Positions 16,986-25,712 are shown, counted from the first letter of the stretch. The stretch: 41,757 nt of DNA from JAAUQA01 sp036351435 (GCA_036351435.1 JAZBPA010000128.1:1-41757); one strand, 5' to 3'. Translations and numbers: made by a program. The notes: generated by a model from the letters alone, not told the origin.

Positions 16986-17741
16986 ATGATAACAGTAGAA
17001 ATGATCAAGCATCCTGAGAAAGTCTATTTTTTCGGCACCTGCCTAATCGATATGTGCTATCCACAGGCCGGCTTGGCGGGTATTGAGCTGCTGCAACGTC
17101 ATGGTGTTGAGGTGGTTTTCCCACAGGGCCAATCCTGCTGCGGACAACCGTCTCACAACTCCGGGTTTCCCGCCGAGACCAAGGCCGTCGCCCGGCAACA
17201 ACTGAAAAGTTTCTCCAAAGACTACCCTATCGTCGTTCCCTCCGGTTCTTGTGGAGGTATGCTGAAACATCACTACCCCGCTTTGTTCGCCGACGAACCT
17301 GAAGCAGCAGAGGCTCAGCGTTTTGCGGATCGGGTATACGAACTGACGGAATTTCTGGTCCGGGTGTTACAGATCAAATTGGAGGATCGCGGCGAACCGA
17401 TCAAAGTGACTTGGCACTCGTCCTGTCATGCGACCCGTGAAATGGGAATTATCGAGGACTCTAAGTCTCTGCTGCGCCAGTTGCAAAACGTGGAATTGAT
17501 TGAGCTGCAGAACGAACAAGAATGCTGCGGCTTCGGCGGCACTTTTTCCATCAAGCAACCTGCTATTTCCGCCGCCATGGTCAAAGACAAGACCGCCGAT
17601 ATCCAACAAACCGGCGCGGCACGGGTGTTATCCGGTGATTGCGGTTGTTTGCTGAACATCGGCGGGGCTTTGGAATATCAGCAACAAGCGATTCCCACTC
17701 AACATATCGCTGAATTCATTCTGGAGAGAGTCAATGGCTAA
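16986..17741 (+). CDS. lldE: L-lactate utilisation protein LldE/LutA, (Fe-S)-binding
   Basis: A 251-residue member of the CCG (heterodisulfide-reductase-like) family. Two CCG modules are visible: SCCGQPSHNSG with GSCGGM, and SSCHATREMG with ECCGFGGTFS. It is a subunit of the LldEFG/LutABC L-lactate dehydrogenase complex, which oxidises L-lactate to pyruvate and feeds electrons into the respiratory chain. The conserved sequence begins at KVYFFGTCL, so the start is ATG 16986 or ATG 17001; neither has a strong ribosome site and upstream TTG 16926 is unlikely. The stop overlaps lldF by eight bases. Regulation is discussed with the divergent regulator. Confidence 0.9.
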   Translation: MITVEMIKHPEKVYFFGTCLIDMCYPQAGLAGIELLQRHGVEVVFPQGQSCCGQPSHNSGFPAETKAVARQQLKSFSKDYPIVVPSGSCGGMLKHHYPALFADEPEAAEAQRFADRVYELTEFLVRVLQIKLEDRGEPIKVTWHSSCHATREMGIIEDSKSLLRQLQNVELIELQNEQECCGFGGTFSIKQPAISAAMVKDKTADIQQTGAARVLSGDCGCLLNIGGALEYQQQAIPTQHIAEFILERVNG

Positions 17742-19167
17742 TCCAGCAAGTGTTAACTTCGAACGCGATGTTTCCAAAGCGCTGAACGACGCGCAGTTGC
17801 GCTCTAATCTTAAGAAGGCGATGAGCAGCCTGAGCCTCAAGCGTAAGGCTATTTTTCCGGACAAAACCAACTTCGAACAGTTGCGTAGCATCGGTAATTC
17901 AATTCGTCGCCGCGCCCTGAGCAAGTTGCCGGAATTGCTGGAGCAATTGGAACAGAAATGCACCGCAAACGGCATTCAGGTGCATTGGGCGGAAACTACC
18001 GCTGACGCGAATCAGCTCTTTTTGGACATCATTAAGAGCCACGATGCGAAGCTCGCCATCAAGGGAAAATCGATGGTTTCGGAGGAGATGCATCTCAATC
18101 ACGCGCTAGAAGAGAACGGCGTTGAGGTGCTGGAAACCGATTTAGGCGAGTACATTATTCAACTCGACCATGAGACACCCTCCCATATCATCGTACCGGC
18201 TATTCACAAAAACAAAGATCAAATCGCTCGTTTATTTCACGACAAGATCCCCGATACTCCCTACACCGAAGTCGTCGAAGAATTAAACGCAATAGCCCGC
18301 ACTACCCTGCGGCAAAAATTTTTCGCCGGCGAGATCGGTATCAGCGGGGTGAATTTTGCGGTCGCGGAAACCGGTACCCTGTGTCTGGTAGAAAACGAGG
18401 GCAACGGGCGCATGTGCACCACGGCGCCCGATGTACACATTGCCGTCATGGGGTTGGAAAAGGTCGTCGAACACCTTAAAGACGTGCCGCCTTTACTGCG
18501 GTTGTTGACCGGTTCTGCTACCGGGCAGCTGATCACCACTTATTTCAATATGATCACTTCGCCGCGCAAGGCGGGGGAGAAAGACGGCCCCAAAGAAGTC
18601 CATCTGGTGATTCTGGATAATGGTCGTTCCAAGATGTTGGCCGATCCTGAATTACGAGAAACCCTGCAATGTATCCGCTGTGGCGCCTGTTTGAATCATT
18701 GCCCGGTCTATACCCGTCTTGGTGGCCATGCTTACGGTTATGTCTATCCAGGACCCATCGGTTCGATTCTCACTCCGCAAATGGAAGGTCTGGATCGGGC
18801 CGGAGCAATGGCGACCGCATCCAGTCTGTGCGGTGCTTGTGAAGAAGTATGCCCAGTCAAAATACCCTTCACCAAGATTCTGCGTATTTTGCGCAACGAA
18901 AGTTATACCGCAGGCGATTCTCCTCATTCCGTTAAGGGGAATGGTTACAAGAAGAACCTGGCTGAAAGTGTCGTTTGGAAAGGGTGGGCGACCATGAACA
19001 CTTCGCCAGCACTCAATCAGATGAGCACTAAGATGTTAGGCATGATCGGTGCCTACCTACCCAAACTGGGCCCCTTAAAAAACTGGACCAGTGTCAGAAC
19101 CATGCCGAAATTCGCTGGAAAAAGCCTACATGCCATCGCCAAGGAAAGAGGGCTTAGCAATGACTAG
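17734..19167 (+). CDS. lldF: L-lactate utilisation protein LldF/LutB, iron-sulfur subunit
   Basis: A 477-residue protein with an N-terminal LUD domain (about residues 60-290; LAIKGKSMVSEEMHLNHALE and ISGVNFAVAETGTL) and a C-terminal ferredoxin-like region with two [4Fe-4S] motifs. These are C313-IR-C316-GA-C319-LNH-C323-P and C366-GA-C369-EEV-C373-P. It is the central subunit of the LldEFG lactate oxidising complex. It overlaps lldE by eight bases at its start and lldG by eight at its end, so expression is tightly coupled. Length is normal for the family. Confidence 0.95.
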   Translation: MANPASVNFERDVSKALNDAQLRSNLKKAMSSLSLKRKAIFPDKTNFEQLRSIGNSIRRRALSKLPELLEQLEQKCTANGIQVHWAETTADANQLFLDIIKSHDAKLAIKGKSMVSEEMHLNHALEENGVEVLETDLGEYIIQLDHETPSHIIVPAIHKNKDQIARLFHDKIPDTPYTEVVEELNAIARTTLRQKFFAGEIGISGVNFAVAETGTLCLVENEGNGRMCTTAPDVHIAVMGLEKVVEHLKDVPPLLRLLTGSATGQLITTYFNMITSPRKAGEKDGPKEVHLVILDNGRSKMLADPELRETLQCIRCGACLNHCPVYTRLGGHAYGYVYPGPIGSILTPQMEGLDRAGAMATASSLCGACEEVCPVKIPFTKILRILRNESYTAGDSPHSVKGNGYKKNLAESVVWKGWATMNTSPALNQMSTKMLGMIGAYLPKLGPLKNWTSVRTMPKFAGKSLHAIAKERGLSND

Positions 19168-19816
19168 CAACGCCCGTGAAAGTGTCTTGACTCGCCTGCG
19201 TTCGGCTGTCCAACAAGGTGGGTTCGTTATCCCAGACGCCCCCGAAATGCCGGTTCTGGAATGGACCCCGGCAGAGAGAATCGATCGTTTAAAGGGCTTG
19301 CTGGAAAACATGCATGCCACGGTATATGTCGCTAGTCATACCGAATGGGTAGAGCGCTTAAAGGAATTCCTGAAAACACATTCTTTAGGGAATGTGCTGT
19401 ATGCACCCGAAACCCCGTTGGGGCAAACCCTGGCTTCAGTATGGGAGGACGATTTACCCCAACTGATCGGTTATGACCAAACCGTGGAAGAGTGTAAAGA
19501 ACAGCTTTTTGCCATGGACGCCGGCATCACTTCGACCTGGGGGGGTATCGCCGAAACCGGTGCGCTAATTCTCTGGCCCAGCGTCCAAGAGCCCCGCTTA
19601 ATGTCACTAGTACCAACTGTCCATATTGCAGTGTTGGAAGCGGACCATATCCATAACACATTCAGTGAAGCCCTGTCAGCAGGCCAGTGGCAAGACAACA
19701 TGCCCACCAACGTATTGTTGATCTCCGGGCCTTCTAAAACAGCGGATATCGAATTGACCCTGACCTTCGGCGTACACGGCCCCAAAGAATTGGTCGTCTT
19801 CATTCTTGATCAGTAG
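19160..19816 (+). CDS. lldG: L-lactate utilisation protein LldG/LutC, LUD domain
   Basis: A 218-residue protein consisting of one LUD domain (DAGITSTWGGIAETGALIL near residues 118-136, then LMSLVPTVHIAVL). The ATG at 19160 is preceded by AAGGAAAGAGGG and lies inside the end of lldF; the frame is open further upstream but that would add a long overlap. It is the third subunit of the L-lactate oxidation complex. No lactate permease gene follows, and the operon appears to end here before a 398-base gap. Confidence 0.93.
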   Translation: MTSNARESVLTRLRSAVQQGGFVIPDAPEMPVLEWTPAERIDRLKGLLENMHATVYVASHTEWVERLKEFLKTHSLGNVLYAPETPLGQTLASVWEDDLPQLIGYDQTVEECKEQLFAMDAGITSTWGGIAETGALILWPSVQEPRLMSLVPTVHIAVLEADHIHNTFSEALSAGQWQDNMPTNVLLISGPSKTADIELTLTFGVHGPKELVVFILDQ

Positions 19817-20214
19817 CAACCCATATTTACTTCGGCCGCTGGCCAACGATTTTTAGATGCCTGGGGCTGCTTTATCTGTAATCACAAATGTTCAGCTCAA
19901 GATCATAGACTCCTCCATGATCTTGAGCACTGTCGCCCGACCTCAATTCCATGAGTTTGGGCGGCTTTTCTAAAGCCAAATCTCCAAGATTTTCCACCCT
20001 ACTACATGCATTAGGATAATTACTGTACCCCCTGCAACAACAAGCTCGACAGGACAAAATTTTTTGTGGTTCAGCAAGAGAATAATGATTCAAATCAGGT
20101 TCCGGGATGATCCGAATCCGTAAACTTCTACTGATGACAAAAAGTGACCTTCATGCCCGCAAGACATTTTTTTAACCGCCTGCCAATCAAGTCAGGTAAT
20201 AGAGGAGGATTAAG
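19817..20214. other. intergenic region between lldG and the 2-oxoacid oxidoreductase operon
   Basis: 398 bases without a credible gene. It holds a perfect 12-base inverted repeat at 19895-19928 and, at its right end, a strong ribosome-binding site (GAGGAGG) for the oxidoreductase gamma gene. A 73-codon leftward frame inside it has no supporting features. No LldR-type TGGTC site was seen, so the two operons may be regulated separately. Confidence 0.6.
19895..19928. promoter_or_regulatory. perfect 12-bp inverted repeat with pyrimidine loop
   Basis: GCTCAAGATCAT (19895-19906) and ATGATCTTGAGC (19917-19928) are perfect inverse complements separated by AGACTCCTCC. No T-run follows on the plus strand, so it is not a standard terminator. 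As RNA it would present a CU-rich loop complementary to Shine-Dalgarno sequences. It could be an mRNA 3' stabiliser for lldEFG, a protein-binding palindrome or a regulatory leader. Confidence 0.75.
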
Positions 20215-20781
20215 ATGTTTCAAATCCGTATCCATGGTCGTGGTGGCCAAGGCGTCGTATCGGCATCAGAGATGATGTCGGTCGCGGCCTTTCATAGCGG
20301 CCGCTTTTCCATGTCGTTTCCCAGTTTCGGCTCGGAACGAATGGGCGCGCCGGTAATGGCCTTTGTGCGTATTGACGACAAAGAAATCGAACTACGTGAG
20401 CCGGTAATGGACCCCGATTTGCTCATCGTCCAAGACCCCACCTTGTTTCACGCGATCGATGTGTTTTCCGGTTTGAAAAAAGACGGCTACGTGCTCATCA
20501 ATAGTCGCAAGAGTGCTCAGGAACTAGGCGTCGAAGATGCCGTCAAGCATCTTCCGGAAGGGCATGTGGTCAGCGTACCGGCATCCGATTTGGCAATGAA
20601 ACACCTTAAACGGACGACGCCCAACACCGTGCTATTAGGTGCGTTTACCGCGATGCGCAGTGATTTGTTCGATATGTCGGCAGTGGAAAAGGCCATTCTG
20701 GAAATCTTTCCCGGTAAAGTGGGAGAGCTGAATGTGGTCGCTGCCAAAGCGGCATACGAAACTGTCGCACAAGCCCATTGA
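20215..20781 (+). CDS. porG: 2-oxoacid:ferredoxin oxidoreductase, gamma subunit
   Basis: A 188-residue protein of the POR gamma family. The N-terminal RIHGRGGQGVVSASEM contains the conserved GRGGQG loop (about residues 7-12), and SFPSFGSERMGAPVMAFVRI follows. It forms part of the catalytic core that converts pyruvate (or another 2-oxoacid) and CoA to acyl-CoA and CO2 with reduction of ferredoxin. It starts with ATG after AGAGGAGGAT, a strong site, and leads a four-gene operon with gaps of 12 to 18 bases. The pyruvate preference is inferred from the adjacent lactate genes, not from specificity residues. Confidence 0.92.
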   Translation: MFQIRIHGRGGQGVVSASEMMSVAAFHSGRFSMSFPSFGSERMGAPVMAFVRIDDKEIELREPVMDPDLLIVQDPTLFHAIDVFSGLKKDGYVLINSRKSAQELGVEDAVKHLPEGHVVSVPASDLAMKHLKRTTPNTVLLGAFTAMRSDLFDMSAVEKAILEIFPGKVGELNVVAAKAAYETVAQAH

Positions 20782-20799
20782 TGAAGGAGGTGTAATCCG

Positions 20800-22056
20800 A
20801 TGTTAAGACAAATCGACGGCTCATTTGCGGTAGCCGAAGCAGTGGCCTTGTGCCGACCCCATATCGTGTCCTGTTACCCCATCACCCCGCAGACCCATAT
20901 CGTCGAGCATCTGGGCGAGTTGGTCAAAGATGGCCATTTAAAAAACTGCGAGTTCGTTAATACGGAATCGGAATTCGGCGCCATGAGCCTGTGTATCGGT
21001 TCCTCGTCTGCCGGCGCCCGAACCTACACGGCAACCGCCAGTCAAGGGCTGTTGTTCATGATGGAAGCGGTCTACAACGCGTCCGGCATGGGCCTGCCGA
21101 TTGTGATGACGCTGGGCAACCGGGCTATCGGTGCTCCCATCAATATCTGGAACGATCACACCGACGCCATGTCGGCGCGCGATGCCGGTTGGATTCAATT
21201 GTTCGTGGAAAGTAATCAGGAAGCGGTGGATGTGCACATCCAGGCTTTCAAACTGGCTGAAACCCTGAGCCTGCCGGTGATGGTCTGCATGGACGGGTTT
21301 ATTCTGACTCACTCCTACACTCGTATTGATATGCCGACTCAGGAGCAGGTGGATCAATTCCTGCCGCCGTTCCATGCCCGGCAGAAACTCGACCCCGCCG
21401 ATCCGGTGTCAATGGGCGCCATGGTCGGTCCGGAGGCGTTCACGGAAGTGCGTTATCTAGCTCACTACAAGCAATTGGAAGCGTTGGAGCTGATTCCTAA
21501 ACTAGCGACCGAGTTCGACGATATCGTCGGGCGTGATTCCGGTGGACTGCTGAAATCCCATTACCCCGGCGACGCAGAAACCGTCGTAATCACTATGGGT
21601 TCGGTGATCGGCACCATGAAAGAAGTCCTCACCGTCATGCGTGATGAAGGCACGTCCATCGGGGCGGTTACGGTGCGTTCTTTCCGGCCTTTCCCCAAGG
21701 ATGAACTGTGCAACATGCTGCAAAACGCCAAACGGGTCATCGTGTTTGAAAAGGCGCTGGCAGTCGGCTTAGGCGGCATTCTCTCCAGCAATGTGCGCTG
21801 GGCTTTGCGCGGCATCCCTATTCCGGTTTATTCGGTCATCGGGGGACTGGGAGGACGACCCATCGTTCGACCTTCGCTACGCAAGTTGTTCGACGCGGGG
21901 GTTAAGGACCAACTGGAAGAAACCCACTACCTTGATCTGAACCTGGATGTCGTCAAGCGCCAGATTGATCGGGAACGCGCCCAAACGGGTTCCGGGCCGG
22001 CCGCAGAAAACATTTTGCGTGACATCGGCACCGTCCGTGCCGCAAAAACCGCTTAG
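20800..22056 (+). CDS. porA: 2-oxoacid:ferredoxin oxidoreductase, alpha subunit
   Basis: A 418-residue alpha subunit of the pyruvate:ferredoxin oxidoreductase family. Hallmarks are the N-terminal CYPITPQTHIVEHL pyrimidine-binding region, FVNTESEFGAMSLCIGSSSAGARTYTATASQG, and the C-terminal half with AETVVITMGSVIGTMKEV and VRSFRPFP. It pairs with the beta subunit to bind thiamine diphosphate. A near-perfect Shine-Dalgarno AAGGAGGTG lies eight bases before ATG 20800. Length is close to the usual 390-420 residues of the split four-subunit enzymes. Confidence 0.93.
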   Translation: MLRQIDGSFAVAEAVALCRPHIVSCYPITPQTHIVEHLGELVKDGHLKNCEFVNTESEFGAMSLCIGSSSAGARTYTATASQGLLFMMEAVYNASGMGLPIVMTLGNRAIGAPINIWNDHTDAMSARDAGWIQLFVESNQEAVDVHIQAFKLAETLSLPVMVCMDGFILTHSYTRIDMPTQEQVDQFLPPFHARQKLDPADPVSMGAMVGPEAFTEVRYLAHYKQLEALELIPKLATEFDDIVGRDSGGLLKSHYPGDAETVVITMGSVIGTMKEVLTVMRDEGTSIGAVTVRSFRPFPKDELCNMLQNAKRVIVFEKALAVGLGGILSSNVRWALRGIPIPVYSVIGGLGGRPIVRPSLRKLFDAGVKDQLEETHYLDLNLDVVKRQIDRERAQTGSGPAAENILRDIGTVRAAKTA

Positions 22057-22068
22057 GAGCAGTTCACT

Positions 22069-23067
22069 ATGTCAGAAGTTCGCGAAAGTCTTCAGAGAGT
22101 CAAGTTTTACCAAACCGGCACCTTCACTGTCGGCAACCGATTATTGGATGAGTCACTACGCACTGTCCAAGCGACCGGTGAACGCGCCAACGCCATCACC
22201 TCCGGCCACCGTGCCTGCCAGGGTTGCGGTGAGGCGCTGGGCGCCCGCTACGCAGTGGATGCTGCCATGCGTGCTGCCAATAATAAGCTGATCGCTGCCA
22301 ATGCGACCGGTTGTTTGGAAGTCTTCACCACGCCTTATCCCGAAACCGCTTGGCAGTTGCCTTGGGTGCATTCCTTATTCGGCAATGCGGCGGCGGTGGC
22401 CTCCGGCGTTGCAGCCGCGCTGAGAGCTCAAGGACGCACCGATATTCGGGTGCTAGCCCAGGGCGGCGACGGCGGTACCACGGACATCGGCTTTGGCTGT
22501 TTGTCAGGGATGTTTGAGCGCAATGATGATGTGTTGTACATCTGCTACAACAACCAGGCGTATATGAACACCGGGGTGCAGCGTTCCAGCCAAACCCCTG
22601 GGGCAGCCCGCACCGCGACCACCATGCCGGTCGGCGAGAAACCAGGCAACCCCTTCGGTACCGGCAAGTTCGTGCCGGGCATCGCTATGGCGCACAACAT
22701 TCCTTACGTCGCTACTGCCTCCATCCATGACTTACATGATCTGGAATACAAGGTCACCAAGTCGATGGAATATCACGGCGCGCGCTATATCGAAGTGTTC
22801 GTCACCTGCCCGTTGGGTTGGGGCTCCAAGCCCGGCGATACGCTCAAGATTGCACGCTTGGCAGTGGAAACCGGGGTTTACCCGCTGTTTGAAGCCGAAT
22901 ACGGCGAAGTAACCGGGGTGACCAAAATCCGCAACCGGCGTCCCATAGAGGATTATCTGAAACTGCAACGGCGCTTTGCGCACGTGCTGAAACCCGGCAA
23001 CGAATGGCAGCTGGAGCAGATCCAAGCTGCTGCTGACAAGAACATCCGTAAATACGGCCTGATTTAA
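22069..23067 (+). CDS. porB: 2-oxoacid:ferredoxin oxidoreductase, beta (TPP-binding) subunit
   Basis: A 332-residue beta subunit that binds thiamine diphosphate and one [4Fe-4S] cluster. C50-QG-C53-G is the conserved Cys pair. The TPP/Mg motif is GGDGGTTDIG starting at residue 132 followed by YNNQAYMNTG. GVQRSSQTPGAARTATTMPVG is typical of the pyruvate-type branch. The stop is followed by AAGGAGG for the next gene 15 bases on. Substrate assignment to pyruvate rests on this resemblance and on the lactate context. Confidence 0.93.
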   Translation: MSEVRESLQRVKFYQTGTFTVGNRLLDESLRTVQATGERANAITSGHRACQGCGEALGARYAVDAAMRAANNKLIAANATGCLEVFTTPYPETAWQLPWVHSLFGNAAAVASGVAAALRAQGRTDIRVLAQGGDGGTTDIGFGCLSGMFERNDDVLYICYNNQAYMNTGVQRSSQTPGAARTATTMPVGEKPGNPFGTGKFVPGIAMAHNIPYVATASIHDLHDLEYKVTKSMEYHGARYIEVFVTCPLGWGSKPGDTLKIARLAVETGVYPLFEAEYGEVTGVTKIRNRRPIEDYLKLQRRFAHVLKPGNEWQLEQIQAAADKNIRKYGLI

Positions 23068-23082
23068 GGAGGCACCCCTATC

Positions 23083-24714
23083 ATGCAGCAGCAGAAACCC
23101 TTTGCTGTCACTCTCGATCCATCGACCAGCCTAATTAACCACACAGGCTCGTGGCGTACTGAACGGCCGGTTTATGTCAGCCGTCAACCCCCTTGTAACA
23201 ACGCATGCCCCGCTGGGGAAAACATCCAAGCTTGGTTGGCGTTGACCGAAGAAGGCAAGTATGAGGACGCTTGGCGGCAGATCATGGACGATAATCCGTT
23301 TCCCGCCGTGATGGGACGAGCCTGTTACCATCCCTGCGAAAACTCCTGCAATCGTCAGCATCTCGACGAATCGGTAGGCATTAACTCCGTGGAGCGGTTT
23401 CTCGGCGATCAGGCCCTAACCTACGAATGGAAGATGGAAGCGGGCAAACCGACCGGTAAAAAGGTCATGGTGATCGGTGCCGGCCCCGGCGGCTTGGCGT
23501 GTGCGTATCATCTGCGCCGCATGGGCCATGAGGTCAAAGTATTGGAAGCCTCAGCCCGACCGGGCGGGATGATCCGCTACGGTATTCCCAAATACCGCAT
23601 GCCGAGGGAAAAGCTCACCGCTGAAATCGCCCGTTTGGAAGAAATGGGGGTGGAGATTCAATGCAACACCCGTGTTGATGATATCCCGGCAGCCAAAAAG
23701 GAAGGCAATTTCGATGCGGTATTTTTAGCGGTCGGCGCCCAATTACCGCGGCGCGTGGACATTCCAACCGAAGCCAATACCCCACCAGTGTTGGATGCAC
23801 TGGATGTGTTGCGCGATGCCGAGCTGGACAATCCCACCAAACTGCATGGCCGAGTGGTCGTCTACGGCGGTGGTAATACTGCGATGGACGTAGCCCGCAC
23901 CGCGGTCCGCTACGGCGCGCGTAAGGTCACGGTCGTTGTATTCGAGTCCCGGGAGCACATGCCGGCCCATAAGTTTGAGGTGCATGAGGCACTGGAGGAA
24001 GGCGTCGAACTGATCAACCTGCGTTCCATTAGCAAGGTGGCAGGTAAGGTAGCGACACTGGAAATCATGGAACCGACCAACGAGCGTTGGCCGCGACCTA
24101 CCGGTGAATTTGAGACCTTGGAAGCCGATGTCGTCGTGCAAGCAGTCGGCCAAAGCATCGAACAGGATTTTCTGACCAAGATTCCCGACCTGGAAGTCAA
24201 AGACGGTGTGATTCAGGTGGACGATGCCATGCGTACAGGCGCTGAAGGCGTTTTCGCCGGCGGCGACATGGTGCCTTCCATTCGGACCATCACCACGTCT
24301 ATCGGGCACGGCAAGAAAGCGGCGCGCAATATCGATGCCTATTTGCAAGGCACCAAATATGTGCCCCCACGCAAAGATGAATTGGCTTCAATCGACCTCA
24401 TGGAAACGTGGTACTACTCCGATGCACCTCGGTCACACCGCCCCCGTTTGGACGCCGTTCGGCGCGCCAGCGGCTTTGCGGAGATCGTCGGTAATCTGGA
24501 CGAGGAAAGCGCTGCTTACGAGGCCCGTCGGTGCATGTCTTGCGGTAATTGCTTTGAGTGCGACAACTGCTACGGCGTCTGTCCGGATAATGCGATAACC
24601 AAGCTGGGAACAGGCAAGGGTTTCGAGTTTAAATACGATTACTGCAAGGGCTGTTCGCTGTGTGAAACAGAATGCCCCTGCGGTGCCATCAAGATGGTCC
24701 CAGAAGAAATGTAA
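23083..24714 (+). CDS. GltD-like NAD(P)H/FAD oxidoreductase fused to 2[4Fe-4S] ferredoxin domain (POR delta-type subunit)
   Basis: A 543-residue fusion. Residues about 30-115 carry an N-terminal Fe-S region (C38-NNAC and ACYHPCENSCNR). FAD binding is shown by GAGPGG at 132-137, and the NAD(P)-binding fold by GGGN at 262-265 followed by TAMDVART. The tail has cysteines 484, 487, 490, 493, 496, 500 and 521, 524, 527, 531, enough for two [4Fe-4S] clusters plus extra ligands. The middle resembles glutamate synthase small subunit and NfnB. The tail is the ferredoxin-like delta subunit of POR. As the last gene of the operon it likely carries electrons between the oxidoreductase and NAD(P)(H), replacing a free ferredoxin. 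Direction of flow is not decided by the sequence. Confidence 0.9.
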   Translation: MQQQKPFAVTLDPSTSLINHTGSWRTERPVYVSRQPPCNNACPAGENIQAWLALTEEGKYEDAWRQIMDDNPFPAVMGRACYHPCENSCNRQHLDESVGINSVERFLGDQALTYEWKMEAGKPTGKKVMVIGAGPGGLACAYHLRRMGHEVKVLEASARPGGMIRYGIPKYRMPREKLTAEIARLEEMGVEIQCNTRVDDIPAAKKEGNFDAVFLAVGAQLPRRVDIPTEANTPPVLDALDVLRDAELDNPTKLHGRVVVYGGGNTAMDVARTAVRYGARKVTVVVFESREHMPAHKFEVHEALEEGVELINLRSISKVAGKVATLEIMEPTNERWPRPTGEFETLEADVVVQAVGQSIEQDFLTKIPDLEVKDGVIQVDDAMRTGAEGVFAGGDMVPSIRTITTSIGHGKKAARNIDAYLQGTKYVPPRKDELASIDLMETWYYSDAPRSHRPRLDAVRRASGFAEIVGNLDEESAAYEARRCMSCGNCFECDNCYGVCPDNAITKLGTGKGFEFKYDYCKGCSLCETECPCGAIKMVPEEM

Positions 24715-24730
24715 TCGTCTCTCGCTTGAA

Positions 24731-24753
24731 AGGCCCCATCTCTGATGGGGCCT
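24731..24753. terminator. 10-bp perfect hairpin after the oxidoreductase operon
   Basis: AGGCCCCATC (24731-24740) and GATGGGGCCT (24744-24753) form a perfect ten-pair stem with a three-base TCT loop. It stands 16 bases after the last stop of the operon and 41 before the OsmC start. The plus strand lacks a T-run, so it may act as a weak terminator or 3' stabiliser, lowering OsmC read-through. Confidence 0.6.
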
Positions 24754-24794
24754 GCATCTCCAACCACCAGTCTGACAGCGAAGGAGTCAAACCA

Positions 24795-25220
24795 ATGCCT
24801 GTTCGAGCATCTTCCGCCCAGTGGCAAGGTAATCTTCAACAGGGCCAGGGCGTTATGCGCCTAGGCAGCGGCGCTTATGAAGGACCGTATTCGTTTCCGT
24901 CCCGCTTTGAAAGCGGCCAAGGCACTAATCCAGAGGAACTAATCGCCGCTGCTCATGCCGGTTGTTTCTCTATGGCGTTTTCTTTGTTCCTGGGTAACGC
25001 AGGCTTTACCCCGACCCGTATTGATACAACGGCCAAGGTTCACTTAGAACAAGTGGACGGCGGATTTGCCATCACCCGCATTGAGCTCAATTGCGAGGCT
25101 GAGATACCCGATATTGATGAGGCAACCTTTCAAGCACAAGCGCAGGCTGCCAAAGAAGGCTGTCCGGTTTCCAAAGCACTGGCTGGAACGAAGATTAGTT
25201 TGGCTGCAAAATTAGTGTAG
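24795..25220 (+). CDS. OsmC-family peroxiredoxin
   Basis: A 141-residue OsmC protein, which reduces organic hydroperoxides using paired cysteines. Both catalytic cysteines are present: C57 in IAAAHAGCFSMAF and C123 in KEGCPVSKAL. GTNPEELIAAAHAG is the family signature. The ATG at 24795 is chosen for AAGGAG eight bases upstream; the open frame extends further left over the hairpin but that part is non-coding in appearance. Length is typical. It follows the oxidoreductase operon, whose Fe-S enzymes are oxidant-sensitive, so a protective role there is plausible though unproven. Confidence 0.93.
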   Translation: MPVRASSAQWQGNLQQGQGVMRLGSGAYEGPYSFPSRFESGQGTNPEELIAAAHAGCFSMAFSLFLGNAGFTPTRIDTTAKVHLEQVDGGFAITRIELNCEAEIPDIDEATFQAQAQAAKEGCPVSKALAGTKISLAAKLV

Positions 25221-25322
25221 TTTTGTTCCGATTGGCGATTCCGTACCGTGTGCGGGGTTGATACGCATACCGCCAAGGAAGGCTTATTCTTGGTCCTGCT
25301 TGTGGCTATGCCAACTCAATAG

Positions 25323-25712
25323 CTAGCTAGCCACCAACTGCGCAGCCTGCTCCCGGGTATAAAAGAGCCCTGCGAGCAAAAAGCCGGCAACAACGGTTTG
25401 CTTGACAGCGACAGCTCGACCCGCCGTATCTTTTTGCAGAACCAACTCATCGGGTAGACCGTCCAATAAATGCATTGGGGCCGGTTGCCCATTTGAATAG
25501 CAAGATGGGTAGATGCACCCCGTTGCTTGATCAAGAAAAGCCGACTGGAAACCCGCTGCCTGATTGTTACCACTGACACCACCGGTACCGCAGAAAGCAG
25601 CGTTTTGCTGTTTCAACGTCTCAGGCGTCACTTCAGAACCGTGGCAACCGAACCTCATAACCGAAGATTCTTGTTCTTTTCCGAGCGCCATTAGTGGCTG
25701 AGGATCAATCAT
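25323..25712 (-). CDS. conserved-looking hypothetical protein with clustered cysteines
   Basis: A 129-residue protein that I cannot assign to a named family. It reads like a genuine gene: MRFGCHGSEVTPETLKQQNAAFCGTGGVSG, a GCIYPSCYSNG stretch, then the regular DGLPDELVLQKDTAGRAVAVK and GFLLAGLFYTREQAAQLV. Four to five cysteines in the first half could bind metal or form disulfides, but there is no signal peptide. The start may be ATG 25712 or one of the later in-frame Met codons; no strong ribosome site helps. It is transcribed divergently from the D-lactate dehydrogenase, so the operator in the shared upstream region could act on both. Confidence 0.6.
   Translation of the reverse strand: MIDPQPLMALGKEQESSVMRFGCHGSEVTPETLKQQNAAFCGTGGVSGNNQAAGFQSAFLDQATGCIYPSCYSNGQPAPMHLLDGLPDELVLQKDTAGRAVAVKQTVVAGFLLAGLFYTREQAAQLVAS

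Noticed and set aside
19872..20093. 73-codon leftward frame in the lldG/porG gap
   Set aside because: Overlaps the 12-bp inverted repeat, lacks a ribosome site and any recognisable pattern.
25316..25582. 88-codon leftward frame overlapping the Cys-containing hypothetical
   Set aside because: The other frame (25323-25712) is longer and has regular protein character; this one is a Ser/Arg-rich shadow.
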